From assembly GCA_026705925.1 (NCBI GenBank), contig JAPOZT010000015.1, positions 124,001 to 188,000 of the forward strand: a DNA stretch of 64,000 nt. The letters are read 5' to 3'. Positions 17,584 through 25,646 of this stretch are shown here, in pieces. A program made the position numbers and the translations under genes. The stretch is from Gemmatimonadota bacterium (GTDB lineage Bacteria; JAAXHH01). How positions within the stretch are numbered: the first letter of the stretch is position 1; the number at the start of each line of letters is the position of its first letter. The notes under the pieces are model-generated. The model had not been told where the DNA came from. It saw only the letters and a program-made list of their open reading frames with translations, and searched no databases.

Positions 17584-18417
17584 ATGAATCATCTAAGTTT
17601 CATGCTGATCGATCCACCATCCCGATGGGGCGGGAGCGTAAACGACACCTTCCGTTTCATTCGATCCATCGGATACGACGGCGTGGAATTGAACCTCACC
17701 CCGGAGCTGGCCGGCCTGCTGGACAACGTCGAGGACGCCGCCCACGCCCATAATCTCCCGGTCGTTTCGCTGCTCACCGGCGCGGCCTACGGGGAGGGAC
17801 TCTGTCTCTGCGCCCCGGACGCGTCCATTCGCGACCGAACGGTCGAGCGCCTGGTGGAGAACATGGAGACCGCGAATCGGTTCGGCGCCATCCTGGTGAT
17901 CGGCCTGTTGCAGGGCCTGCGCTCCGACGAACCGGACCCGGAGGCCGCCCATGGGCGGATCGTCTCCTGCCTGCAACGGGTGGGCCGGGAAGCCAAGGCC
18001 AGGGGTGTCGACATCGTGATCGAACCGGTAAACCACCTTCAGGTGGGCTTCAACAACAGCGTCGGGGAGGTTCTGCGCCTGATCCGCGGCATCGGATCCA
18101 CCGCATACCATCCCATGGTCGACACCATCCACATGAATATCGAGGAGACCTCCCTCGTACAGCCCATCCACGACTGCGGTGCCTGTCTCAGGCACGTTCA
18201 TCTCTGCGAAAGCCACGGCGGACTGCCGGGTACCGGCCGCATCGACTTCGCGGCCGTCCTCGATACCCTGGAAGGCATCGGGTATCCCCATTACGCTTCG
18301 GTGAAGGTCTACAGGAAGACCGGGCTGCGCGAAGCGGCGGAGAAGAGCATGGCCTTCTTCAGGGGGCTGAAGGCGGGCCAGGAGCTGAAAGCGGGCCAGG
18401 AGCTGAAACCGGGCTAG
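17584..18417 (+). CDS. Sugar phosphate isomerase/epimerase-like TIM barrel (hydroxypyruvate isomerase type)
   Basis: A 277-residue barrel protein. Metal-ligand stretches are DIVIEPVNHLQVGFNNS, HPMVDTIHMNIEETSL, LRHVHLCESHGGLPGTGRID and HYASVKVYRKTG, typical of hydroxypyruvate isomerase and D-tagatose epimerase relatives. The ATG at 17584 is chosen over an in-frame TTG three codons earlier. The last residues form an imperfect repeat (GLKAGQELKAGQELKPG) encoded by an 18-nt tandem array, and the TAG stop itself lies within a repeat unit. It faces the Gfo/Idh gene convergently, with a hairpin between them. Confidence 0.85.
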   Translation: MNHLSFMLIDPPSRWGGSVNDTFRFIRSIGYDGVELNLTPELAGLLDNVEDAAHAHNLPVVSLLTGAAYGEGLCLCAPDASIRDRTVERLVENMETANRFGAILVIGLLQGLRSDEPDPEAAHGRIVSCLQRVGREAKARGVDIVIEPVNHLQVGFNNSVGEVLRLIRGIGSTAYHPMVDTIHMNIEETSLVQPIHDCGACLRHVHLCESHGGLPGTGRIDFAAVLDTLEGIGYPHYASVKVYRKTGLREAAEKSMAFFRGLKAGQELKAGQELKPG

Positions 18418-18435
18418 GCGCTGAATCCGGGCCGT
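18364..18435. repeat. 18-nt tandem repeat containing a stop codon
   Basis: Four units: 18364-18381, 18382-18399, 18400-18417 and 18418-18435, pattern GAGCTGAAAGCGGGCCAG. In the third unit the final CAG reads TAG and is the stop of the TIM-barrel gene; the fourth unit lies beyond it. Confidence 0.85.
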
Positions 18436-18461
18436 CGCGACGACTGTGCCGTCGTGGCGAC
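18434..18461. terminator. Hairpin between convergent genes
   Basis: GTCGCGACGAC (18434-18444) and GTCGTGGCGAC (18451-18461) are inverted repeats with one mismatch and a 6-base loop. They sit exactly between two convergent stop codons. There is no U-tract on either side, so intrinsic termination is plausible but not certain. Confidence 0.5.
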
Positions 18462-19478
18462 TCACGGCCATTCCGGCTTTTGCGGCCGGCCGGTGCGGAC
18501 GGACTCGAGCCCGGCCTCGCAAATAGCCACGACGCGGGCGCCCATGCGGGCGGGAATCGGGTTTTCGATCCGGCCGTCGAGCGTGTCCAGGAAATCGATG
18601 ACGGACCGGCCCCAGCCGTGACCGCCCACGGCGGCCTCGTCGGAGACGTTGGGCAGCGTCACGGGTTCCTCTCCCCTGCGGTACAGCTTTCCGTTCCAGA
18701 GCGTCCCTTCGGTGCCGTATACGGCCAGCATGCCGCCTCCCATGCCGTGTCCGGAGCAGCCGCTGGAGACGAAAACCTTTCCGAGCACCCCGTTCTCGAA
18801 CTTCAGCATAACGATATAGCAGTCGTCCGCGGGAAACTCGGGCACGCTCATCTTGCTGCTGTAGGCGAAGACCTCGATGACCGGCGAGTCCACCGTGGAC
18901 AGGATGTTGTCGATGGGATGGCAGCCGCCGCCCAGCAGGATGTTCTGCGGGTGCTGCCGGTCGATCCGCCACGGCGTGTGTCTGCCTTCGCCGGGCTGGT
19001 AAATGGACCACATGTCGTGGATGTAGTCGCCCTGGATGAAGAAGATCTCGCCGATTTCGCCCGATTGGGCGGCACGGGACATCTCTTGCCAGGGATGCAT
19101 GTACCGGCTGGTATGATCCGTCATCACGTTCATGCCCGTCCGATCGGCCGTCTCCATGACACGCCGGGCGTCGGCCACCGTCGTGGCCAGCGGCTTTTCC
19201 ACCAGGGCGTGGGCGCCGAGTTCCAGGGCCAGGACGGTCTGTTCGGCGTGCAGGTGGTCCGGTCCGGCCACAGCGACGATTTCCGGCCGCGTATCCTCGA
19301 TCAGCAATCCGAGGTCATCACCGGTAACCGCATCGGGGTAGCGTGCGCTGGCTGCCGCGAGCTGCACCCCGGACGGGTCGTAGAGGGCGGTCACCCGGGC
19401 GCGACCGCTCACTTCGGCAACCTGGGCCACGTAATTCCCCGCGCCGCCGCAGCCGCTCAGGAGTATGGAATAAGGCAT
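18462..19478 (-). CDS. Gfo/Idh/MocA-family oxidoreductase
   Basis: A 338-residue NAD(P)-dependent oxidoreductase. The Rossmann motif is ILLSGCGGAGNYVAQVAEV, the catalytic lysine is in HALVEKPLATTVADARRV, and the DHTSRYMHPWQEM and GGGCHPIDNILSTVD blocks give the substrate-side histidine region of the family. The C-terminal domain ends with an EAGLESVRTGRPQ tail. The substrate is probably a sugar or polyol but cannot be assigned. It may form a functional pair with the sugar-isomerase-like gene that faces it, as such genes often co-occur. Confidence 0.9.
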   Translation of the reverse strand: MPYSILLSGCGGAGNYVAQVAEVSGRARVTALYDPSGVQLAAASARYPDAVTGDDLGLLIEDTRPEIVAVAGPDHLHAEQTVLALELGAHALVEKPLATTVADARRVMETADRTGMNVMTDHTSRYMHPWQEMSRAAQSGEIGEIFFIQGDYIHDMWSIYQPGEGRHTPWRIDRQHPQNILLGGGCHPIDNILSTVDSPVIEVFAYSSKMSVPEFPADDCYIVMLKFENGVLGKVFVSSGCSGHGMGGGMLAVYGTEGTLWNGKLYRRGEEPVTLPNVSDEAAVGGHGWGRSVIDFLDTLDGRIENPIPARMGARVVAICEAGLESVRTGRPQKPEWP

Positions 19479-19507
19479 GTCGTGGTGCCGGATTCAGCGG
19501 ACGGATC

Positions 19508-20932
19508 TCACTTCACCTGCTCCAACCGTGTCCGGTACTTGTCGTACAGGTCCGTATGCTTGCTGCTGATGTCGACCGGCCGGCCGCGGATGAAGGCCTG
19601 TTCCACCCGGGTCATGATTTCGAGTGGGTCTCCAGTGGTCACGATCAGTGTGGCATCCTTGCCCGACTCCAGGGAGCCGAGCCGGTCCTCCACCCCGAGG
19701 ATACGGGCGGGGTAAAGGGTTACAGACTTGAGCGCTTCATCCTTCGGGAGGCCGTAGGCCGCCGCGGTGGCCGCGTGGTACGGAAGGTTCCGCACGTTTG
19801 AGGCGCCTCCGCCCTCGCCGATACAGAAGGCCAGCCCGGCCTCATGCAGCTTCAGGGCATTGGTGAAAGGCGCGTCGTAGGCTTCCCAACGACGGGCGGG
19901 CAGGTAATGCACGGCGCTGATGATCACGGGAATATCGTTCTCCTGCAATCGGTCCGCCACACGCCAGACATCGGCGCCGCCGACCACGACGATCCTCAGG
20001 TCCTCGGCTAGCGCCCAGTCGATCGCGGCGTGGATCTGCTTCTCTTCAGATGCGTGAACGAAGACGGGCAGTTCCTTCCTTAGTACCGGGATCATGGACT
20101 CCCAGCCGAGGTCCGAGGGATGAAAGGGCCCGCCGCCGCGCTCGGCCTCCTTCGCGATCATGTACGCCCTGGTTTCACGAAAGGCGTCGCGAAGCCTGGC
20201 AAGGGCCGCCTGGCGATCCTTGATCTGCTCCTCCGGGCCGCCCAGGCCGGGAATGTCGCGAACGCGGTAGGATGGCCATCGAACGTGAAGCCCCACCGTC
20301 GCGACAATGGTCATTTCCTCGGTGGTCCATCCGTCCATCGCGATCAGCCCGGAAAGACCGGAGATCAGTCCCCCGCCCGGCATGGTCAGGGCGGTCAGGA
20401 TCCCGTTGGCCCGGGCGACCGGGAAGTATTCGCTGTCGGGATTCACGGCGGTCACCGCGCGGACGCTGGGGGTCACGTTCCCGGTTTCGATATGGTCCTG
20501 GGTCGCCCACACCGAGCCGATCTCGGTGAGGCCGAGGGTCGTCGGTGCGGCGATCAGGCCGGGATACACATGTTTCCCGGTAACGTCGATCACCCGGGTG
20601 TTTTCGGGCAGGGCCAGGTCGATTCCGATACCGGTAATGACGCCGGACTCGAAAAGCACCGTGGCGCCCTCGATGACGCTGCCGCTTACCGTGTGGACCG
20701 TCCCGCCGGCCAGCGCGATGGGCTGTACCTGCGGCCCGGCCGGTTTCTGCTTGGAAGCCGCCGCTTCGTGGACCAGGGGTCCGAAGGCGAGTCCCGATAT
20801 CAGCAAAAGAAACATCAACGGGACCGCGGTCCGCATCCGCCGCGTACCGGCAGCGGTCCGCATCCGCCGCGTACCGGCAGCGGTTTTCGCCGACGGGGAC
20901 GTCCCCTGTGATGCATGGGGTGATGCCACCAT
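19508..20932 (-). CDS. Exported amidohydrolase-like protein lacking the HxH metal motif
   Basis: A 474-residue protein related to imidazolonepropionase-type amidohydrolases. A strong GGAGG lies 6 bases before ATG 20932, so translation covers an unusual N-terminus in which TRRMRTAAG is doubled before the hydrophobic segment VPLMFLLLISGLAFG. The arginine pairs recall a Tat-type n-region, but the consensus is incomplete. After the first strands, the place where the family has D-x-H-x-H reads PGLIAAPTTLGLTEIG, with no histidines. The C-terminus keeps GRLGSLESGKDA-like text (DRLGSLESGKDATLIV). The active site therefore looks altered. The gene lies 39 bases after the tandem amidohydrolase gene and is probably co-transcribed with it. 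Confidence 0.85.
   Translation of the reverse strand: MVASPHASQGTSPSAKTAAGTRRMRTAAGTRRMRTAVPLMFLLLISGLAFGPLVHEAAASKQKPAGPQVQPIALAGGTVHTVSGSVIEGATVLFESGVITGIGIDLALPENTRVIDVTGKHVYPGLIAAPTTLGLTEIGSVWATQDHIETGNVTPSVRAVTAVNPDSEYFPVARANGILTALTMPGGGLISGLSGLIAMDGWTTEEMTIVATVGLHVRWPSYRVRDIPGLGGPEEQIKDRQAALARLRDAFRETRAYMIAKEAERGGGPFHPSDLGWESMIPVLRKELPVFVHASEEKQIHAAIDWALAEDLRIVVVGGADVWRVADRLQENDIPVIISAVHYLPARRWEAYDAPFTNALKLHEAGLAFCIGEGGGASNVRNLPYHAATAAAYGLPKDEALKSVTLYPARILGVEDRLGSLESGKDATLIVTTGDPLEIMTRVEQAFIRGRPVDISSKHTDLYDKYRTRLEQVK
20826..20879. repeat. 27-nt direct repeat in an amidohydrolase N-terminus
   Basis: Two identical 27-base units (20826-20852, 20853-20879) encode the doubled nine-residue motif with RRMRT at the N-terminus of the exported amidohydrolase-like protein. 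The frame is preserved. Confidence 0.9.
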
Positions 20933-20971
20933 TTCCAGCCTCCATTCGCCGGGATACCGGCTTGTACGGGC

Positions 20972-23962
20972 CTATGCCTCCGGCGCTCGATCTTCGGTCT
21001 CGGGCGATTCTTCATCTGTTTCGGGTGATCTGAGCAGTTTCTGAATCAGCCGGGTCCGTTCTTTTTCGACTTCGATCCGCATCTGCCGGTCCTCATCGAT
21101 ATCGAAGTACTTCCTTCCGTCGATCCACGTCTGTTCGCACTTCGTGTAGGTGGACAGGGGATGGCCGTTCCAGATCACGAAGTCGGCGTCCTTGCCCGGC
21201 TCGAGCGATCCGACCCAGGGATCGACGGCCAGTTGGACCGCCGCGTTTAATGTGACGAACTTCAGGGCTTCCACCTCGTCCACCCCGCCGTACTTCACCG
21301 CCTTGGCGGCTTCCGTGTTCAGGCGCCGGGCGAGTTCATTGCTGTCGGAGTTGAAGGTGACCAGCACGCCCGCGTCGTGCATCAACGCCCCGTTGTGGGG
21401 TATGGCGTCGTAGGCTTCCACCTTGAAGGCCCACCAGTCGCTGAAAGCGGACGCGCCCGCGCCGTGGGCGGCCAGCTCCGGCGCGACCTTGTATCCCTCC
21501 AGCACGTGCTGAAAGGTACCGATCGTGAACCTGAAGTCTTCGGCCACCCGCAGGAGCATCAGGATCTCGTCCTGGCGATAGGAATGGCAGTGGACGAGGC
21601 GCTCACCGGTGAGGATTTCCTGCAGCGTTTCCAGTTCAAGATCCCGGCGGGGCGGCACGACGTCGGACCTGTTCGCCAGCGCCTCGTATCTGTCCCATGC
21701 CTGCTGATACTCACTGGCTGCCCGGAACCGGTCGCGGATGATCTGCTCGACCCCCATGCGGCTCTGCGGATAGCGGTCGCTGAGAACGCGCCAGTTGCTG
21801 CGCTTGACGTTCTCGCCCAGGGCGAACTTGATCCCCGCCTTGGCCTCGGAGAATTTGAGCTGCTCGGGACCGACGCCCCACCTCAGCTTGATGATCTGGT
21901 TCTTGCCCCCGATGGGATTGGCCGAACCGTGCAGCACGTTGGCTACCGTGAGCCCTCCGGCCAGTTCCCGGTACATGGCGATATCGTAGCTGTCGATCAC
22001 GTCTCCGATGCCCACCTCGGCGGTCACGGCCTGCGTCCCTTCGTTAATGCCCTCCAGGATAGCCGTGTGCGAGTGGGCGTCGATGATGCCGGGCGTGACG
22101 TGCTTGCCGGTGCCGTCGATCTCCACGGCGCCGTCCGGCACTGTGATGCCCGTGCCGACGTCCGCGATCTTTCCTTCGCGGATCAACACGTCCGCGTTCT
22201 CCAGCTTGCCTCGCTCGTCCAGTGTCCACACCGTGGCGTTCCGGACGACGAGATGTTCCGGTTGTGACGGTACGCTTTCCCTGCCGAAGGCGCCCGGAGG
22301 GAACAGCGCTGCAGGTTCAGCCACATCGCCCGGCGCGGGTATGTCTTTCGTTTCCGCCTCCCTGGTTGCGGTGCGTTCGGCCGACCAGACCACGCTTTCG
22401 CCGCCGGGGCGGATCCCCCGACCGGTGATCCGGTCTCCCTGGATCGAACCCGAGAAACGCCATACGCCGGCTTCTCCCAGTGCCTCATCCTCCACGCTGA
22501 AGGCGATACGTGCGTCTTCCAATGTCATGCGGTCGGCCTTCATGGCGTTCCCGCCCGTGTCGAGGGTACCCTTGGGCGCTCCCGGTGCGCCTTCGATGGA
22601 CAGCGACAGGCTGTCACCCTGCAGGACGGCCAACCATGCGCCCCGGGGATCGATGACCGGCCGGGGAGTGACCACGTGGCGGTTGCCCGCGACCCAGACG
22701 TCCTGTACCTTCACGTTCTCCGCGAAGAGGGGGCCGTCGGTAATGGTCATGTTGGCCAGCTTGCCGGGATCCAGTGTACCGAGGCGGTTGCCCAGTCCGA
22801 GCATGGCCGCGGGCGTCGTGGTCAACGCGGCCAGCGCCGCTTCATATGCCAGCCCGTGCTCGATCGCCTCACGCACCTTTTCGTGAAAGTCGGCGCCTTT
22901 GTCCAGCCGCGTACTGCTCAGCGCGATGGAGATTCCGGCCCGGTACAGCCTTCCGGGATTCCCGGGCGCCATTTCCCAGTGCCGCAGTGCGGCCAGGGTG
23001 ACGTCCAGGGCGTCTTCCGGCGTGGAAACGGAGAAATCGTCCGACCGGGGAAAATCGAGAGGCAGGATGACGGGCGCACCCGCTTCGCGGACCGCGTCCA
23101 GCATACGGTATTCGTGTCCGCTGCCCCGCACGACGAGCCGCAATCCGAATTCATCGGCCAGCCGGGCGGCGCGTAGGAAGGCGTGGTCGTCGTCGACACT
23201 CATGAGCACGGCCTGGCCGCGGGCGGCCACCCTGTCCAGCGCCGCCAGCGCGTCATTGTCCTCCGGACGGTCCTGCCGGGGATTCGCGGCGTAGGCCGCG
23301 TGGGCGTCCCGGTACCACTGCGCGTCGATGATCGTCTGCCGCATGAGGGCTACGACGCCCATCATGGAAGCCGGATAGGTGCGGTCCCGGTTTCGTTTCA
23401 TGCGCAGGTGCTGAAAGACGTCACGCTTCAGTATGTTCTCGTTGGGGGATCCCGATCCAAGGTTGACGACCGCGCTGCTGCCCGCGAACACCCCCCGGTC
23501 GGCGACGACCATGGCCGCCGCGAATCCCGTATTCCTCAACCGTTCGATTTCGGTCTCGCTGACGCGGTACGCTTCGGCGGCGGAACGCTCCGGGCGGACG
23601 GCAGGGTTCCAGTAGGTTGAACCCGAGGACTGGCTCCTTTCCTCTTCAGGCAGTCCGGCCTGTGTAAACATCTCGATCAAACCGGGATAAATCGTCTGGC
23701 CGGAGTAGTCCCAGCGCTGGGCATCCGGCGGGATGTCGACAGAGGCGCCCGCCTCGACGATCAGCCCGTCCCTTATGACCACGACCCCTTTTTCGATCAC
23801 GAGATCGGGGCGGACGTATATCCGGGCGTTTTCCAGGGCGTGTACCCGCGAAAGGTTCTCCCGCAATCCCGCCTGCGGCGCCGTCTGCTGGGCCTCCGCC
23901 GGGAGGGTGACGATACCGGCCAGCAGCGCCGCTGGGATCAGTTTCCAACCGATTTTAAACAT
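20972..23962 (-). CDS. Exported tandem amidohydrolase fusion (996 residues)
   Basis: A secreted protein made of two amidohydrolase-like halves. The signal peptide is KIGWKLIPAALLAGIVTLPAEA. The N-terminal half (about 35-440) ends with LGTLDPGKLANMTITDGP, but its metal site is lost: YPGLIEMFTQAGL replaces the D-x-H-x-H. A beta-rich linker (about 450-560) follows. The C-terminal half (about 575-960) is complete: PGIIDAHSHTAI, RLVHCHSYRQDE, GTFQHVLEGYK, LVTFNSDSNELARR, and SLEPGKDADFVIWNG. A strong AGGAGGTG precedes ATG 23962, and a promoter is listed upstream. Such proteins are common near peptidases and oligopeptide metabolism in Bacteroidota-like genomes. The substrate is unknown. Confidence 0.9.
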   Translation of the reverse strand: MFKIGWKLIPAALLAGIVTLPAEAQQTAPQAGLRENLSRVHALENARIYVRPDLVIEKGVVVIRDGLIVEAGASVDIPPDAQRWDYSGQTIYPGLIEMFTQAGLPEEERSQSSGSTYWNPAVRPERSAAEAYRVSETEIERLRNTGFAAAMVVADRGVFAGSSAVVNLGSGSPNENILKRDVFQHLRMKRNRDRTYPASMMGVVALMRQTIIDAQWYRDAHAAYAANPRQDRPEDNDALAALDRVAARGQAVLMSVDDDHAFLRAARLADEFGLRLVVRGSGHEYRMLDAVREAGAPVILPLDFPRSDDFSVSTPEDALDVTLAALRHWEMAPGNPGRLYRAGISIALSSTRLDKGADFHEKVREAIEHGLAYEAALAALTTTPAAMLGLGNRLGTLDPGKLANMTITDGPLFAENVKVQDVWVAGNRHVVTPRPVIDPRGAWLAVLQGDSLSLSIEGAPGAPKGTLDTGGNAMKADRMTLEDARIAFSVEDEALGEAGVWRFSGSIQGDRITGRGIRPGGESVVWSAERTATREAETKDIPAPGDVAEPAALFPPGAFGRESVPSQPEHLVVRNATVWTLDERGKLENADVLIREGKIADVGTGITVPDGAVEIDGTGKHVTPGIIDAHSHTAILEGINEGTQAVTAEVGIGDVIDSYDIAMYRELAGGLTVANVLHGSANPIGGKNQIIKLRWGVGPEQLKFSEAKAGIKFALGENVKRSNWRVLSDRYPQSRMGVEQIIRDRFRAASEYQQAWDRYEALANRSDVVPPRRDLELETLQEILTGERLVHCHSYRQDEILMLLRVAEDFRFTIGTFQHVLEGYKVAPELAAHGAGASAFSDWWAFKVEAYDAIPHNGALMHDAGVLVTFNSDSNELARRLNTEAAKAVKYGGVDEVEALKFVTLNAAVQLAVDPWVGSLEPGKDADFVIWNGHPLSTYTKCEQTWIDGRKYFDIDEDRQMRIEVEKERTRLIQKLLRSPETDEESPETEDRAPEA

Positions 23963-23984
23963 CGTTCACCTCCTGCAACCACGA

Positions 23985-24013
23985 AATATACTGTATTTGA
24001 AACCGACTGTTAC
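23985..24013 (-). promoter_or_regulatory. Sigma70-like promoter of the tandem amidohydrolase gene
   Basis: On the minus strand GTAACA (24008-24013), a 17-base spacer and TATATT (23985-23990) precede the strong ribosome-binding site of the 996-residue amidohydrolase. The promoter lies just downstream of the selenoprotein stop, so the amidohydrolase pair can be transcribed on its own. Confidence 0.55.
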
Positions 24014-24034
24014 ACCGGTACTTACATGAATTTT

Positions 24035-24559
24035 CTACATCAACAGTTCAGCGACTTTGTCCATCGCCTGGCCGACCCGGCCGGCGAGTCCGCTGTCGTC
24101 GAGCCGGCCGATGGGATGATCGATTTCGACGATCGGATAGTCACCGCGACCGAGTTGCTCCGCCATCACCTGGGCGGTGTGCGTGAAGTTGGTCGTACAC
24201 AGCAGTACGGACGGCAGTTCAAGGTGCTCCAGGATGAGGGCATCGTGCATGCTGCACGCGCTGCAGGAGCCTCAGTCGCCGACGCCCACGAGGGCGAAAT
24301 GGCAACGCCGCGCTATGAGATTGGTCATCTCCTCGGACAGCACGCGGCTGGCGCTTTCCTTGGTGAATTCAAGCGCTTCCACGGGATGTTCCAGGCGCTT
24401 GCTCAACTCCCCGAAGACGCCGCGCAGGATGACATCGGAATTGGGCTTTCCGTTGCCCACCAGTGCGGCTACAGTGTGCCCGGGCCCGACCGGACGACGG
24501 GCCGGCCGAAGGACCGTTTCGGCGGCGGAGGTCGTGGGATCGACGAGGGTAATTGGCAT
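24035..24559 (-). CDS. UGSC-family selenoprotein (in-frame UGA read as selenocysteine)
   Basis: One 174-residue reading frame from ATG 24559 to TAA/TAG/TGA-type stop at 24035, interrupted by a single TGA at 24272-24274 (residue 96). Reading it as Sec gives GVGDUGSCSACSMHDALILE, the exact signature of the family known as UGSC (seleno)proteins, whose other members have C-G-S-C at this place. Sequence on both sides of the TGA is conserved in style: VAALVGNGKPNSDVILRGVF upstream and LPSVLLCTTNFTHTAQVM downstream. GGAGCAGGGA precedes the ATG. Automated callers would split it into two ORFs. The Sec-x-x-Cys pair suggests redox or thiol chemistry, but no reaction is established. The upstream cytochrome-like and 335-residue genes are likely operon partners. 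Confidence 0.9.
24226..24274 (-). promoter_or_regulatory. Candidate bacterial SECIS element
   Basis: Immediately 3' of the UGA, GCTCC (24266-24270) can pair with GGAGC (24226-24230). Inside it two alternative small hairpins can form: CTGCA/TGCAG around a GCGCG loop, and GCAT/ATGC around a GCACG loop, the latter about 26 bases after the UGA. Bacterial SECIS hairpins sit within the coding region directly after the UGA at this kind of distance. The fold is judged by eye only. Confidence 0.45.
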
Positions 24560-24630
24560 GTTCCCTGCTCCGGGGGTCCGTGGGTTGCCGTCGGCCGCCG
24601 GCCGTCTGAACGGCGGCAACATCCAGGGCG

Positions 24631-25638
24631 CTATGTTCGGGAGACCAGACGCGTCACAGGCCGCGATCCGACACCCCTGCCCGCGCCCAGCCAGGAGGGG
24701 ATGATGGCGGAATGTCCGCCCGCCGAGCCTCCCGCGAAGACGATCCAGATGCCGTTCCGGTCCGGCGTGAGCGTGATGCGTTCTTCGGGTCCCAGGTCGT
24801 CGTGACGGCCCGTTGCGTGGATTTCGCGCCCCGTGGCCGCGGTACGTTCGAACAGCGCGTCCCGGATCGTATCGCGCGTCCACCCGGCCCTGGTTAAAAC
24901 CGACCGGTGTTCCGGGCAGATGACGAAAACGATGGCGGCGCCGGCGTAGTTGGTCGTGCGGGCGACGCGCGCGAACGAGTCGATCAGGCCATCGGGTTCG
25001 TCGTTCACGTGGTCGGCCACGGAATGGGGGGCTTCAGCGGCAAATACTGTTACGGCGCTGCGGTCCCCGGGAACACCCAATTCTTCGCCCTGGGTCGGCC
25101 AGCCGGCGCAACGCGCTTCGGGCAGGCAGTACGCGATGCGCCCGGCATGGGCTACCGTCGCTCGGTCCAGGTCTCCGGGCACGCTGCCGACTCCGTTTCG
25201 GATCACCAGGTTCAGGGCCCTGCCCAGCGTCAGATTGGACCGGTTGCCCGCGCCGAGTACCGCCGTCTCCGCATTGAAACCCAGTTCTCGCACGACCGGA
25301 CCGTGTACGATGACCAGCGGCGCGGCGCCCCCCGTGCTGGCCGATGGTCCGACGATGTTGAATGCCGGGTCCAGGACGGCTTCCACCGCGGCCAGGACCA
25401 CGGGTAAAAGCGCGTCGGTGCAACCGGCCAACACCGCGTTGGCCGCGACCCGTTCCGCCGTGACGGTTCGCTTCCGTTCGGGCACCTGCCCGATTACCCG
25501 ACCGGGCTCGAGTCCGTTTGCGTCCAGCATCCGGTCGATGCGTTCGCGGGTGGGCGGCACGACGGGCAGGCCGTCCGACCAGCCCCGGTCATAGGCGTAC
25601 TCGATGGCATCGATTTCTGATTCGACCTGGTGGGCCAT
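24631..25638 (-). CDS. Uncharacterised partner protein of the UGSC selenoprotein
   Basis: A 335-residue soluble protein, start at ATG 25638, 8 bases after the stop of the small cytochrome-like gene and 71 bases before the selenoprotein. It opens with EIDAIEYAYDRGWSDGLPVVPPT and contains glycine-rich stretches such as NIVGPSASTGGAAPLVIVHG and VLGAGNRSNLTLGRALNLVI, and near the end IWIVFAGGSAGGHSAI. No signal peptide or membrane helix is visible. I recall similar proteins encoded beside UGSC proteins but know no assigned function. Cysteines at AGCTDALLP, AYCLPEARCAGWP and VICPEH might be redox-active. No enzyme family is claimed. Confidence 0.85.
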   Translation of the reverse strand: MAHQVESEIDAIEYAYDRGWSDGLPVVPPTRERIDRMLDANGLEPGRVIGQVPERKRTVTAERVAANAVLAGCTDALLPVVLAAVEAVLDPAFNIVGPSASTGGAAPLVIVHGPVVRELGFNAETAVLGAGNRSNLTLGRALNLVIRNGVGSVPGDLDRATVAHAGRIAYCLPEARCAGWPTQGEELGVPGDRSAVTVFAAEAPHSVADHVNDEPDGLIDSFARVARTTNYAGAAIVFVICPEHRSVLTRAGWTRDTIRDALFERTAATGREIHATGRHDDLGPEERITLTPDRNGIWIVFAGGSAGGHSAIIPSWLGAGRGVGSRPVTRLVSRT

Positions 25639-25646
25639 CGGGACCG

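Noticed and set aside
24272..24883. Two separate short genes or a pseudogene at the selenoprotein locus
   Set aside because: The two frames are in the same register and join exactly at a U-G-S-C motif, so one gene with a Sec codon explains them better. The first 108 codons of the longer frame are a shadow of the neighbouring gene.
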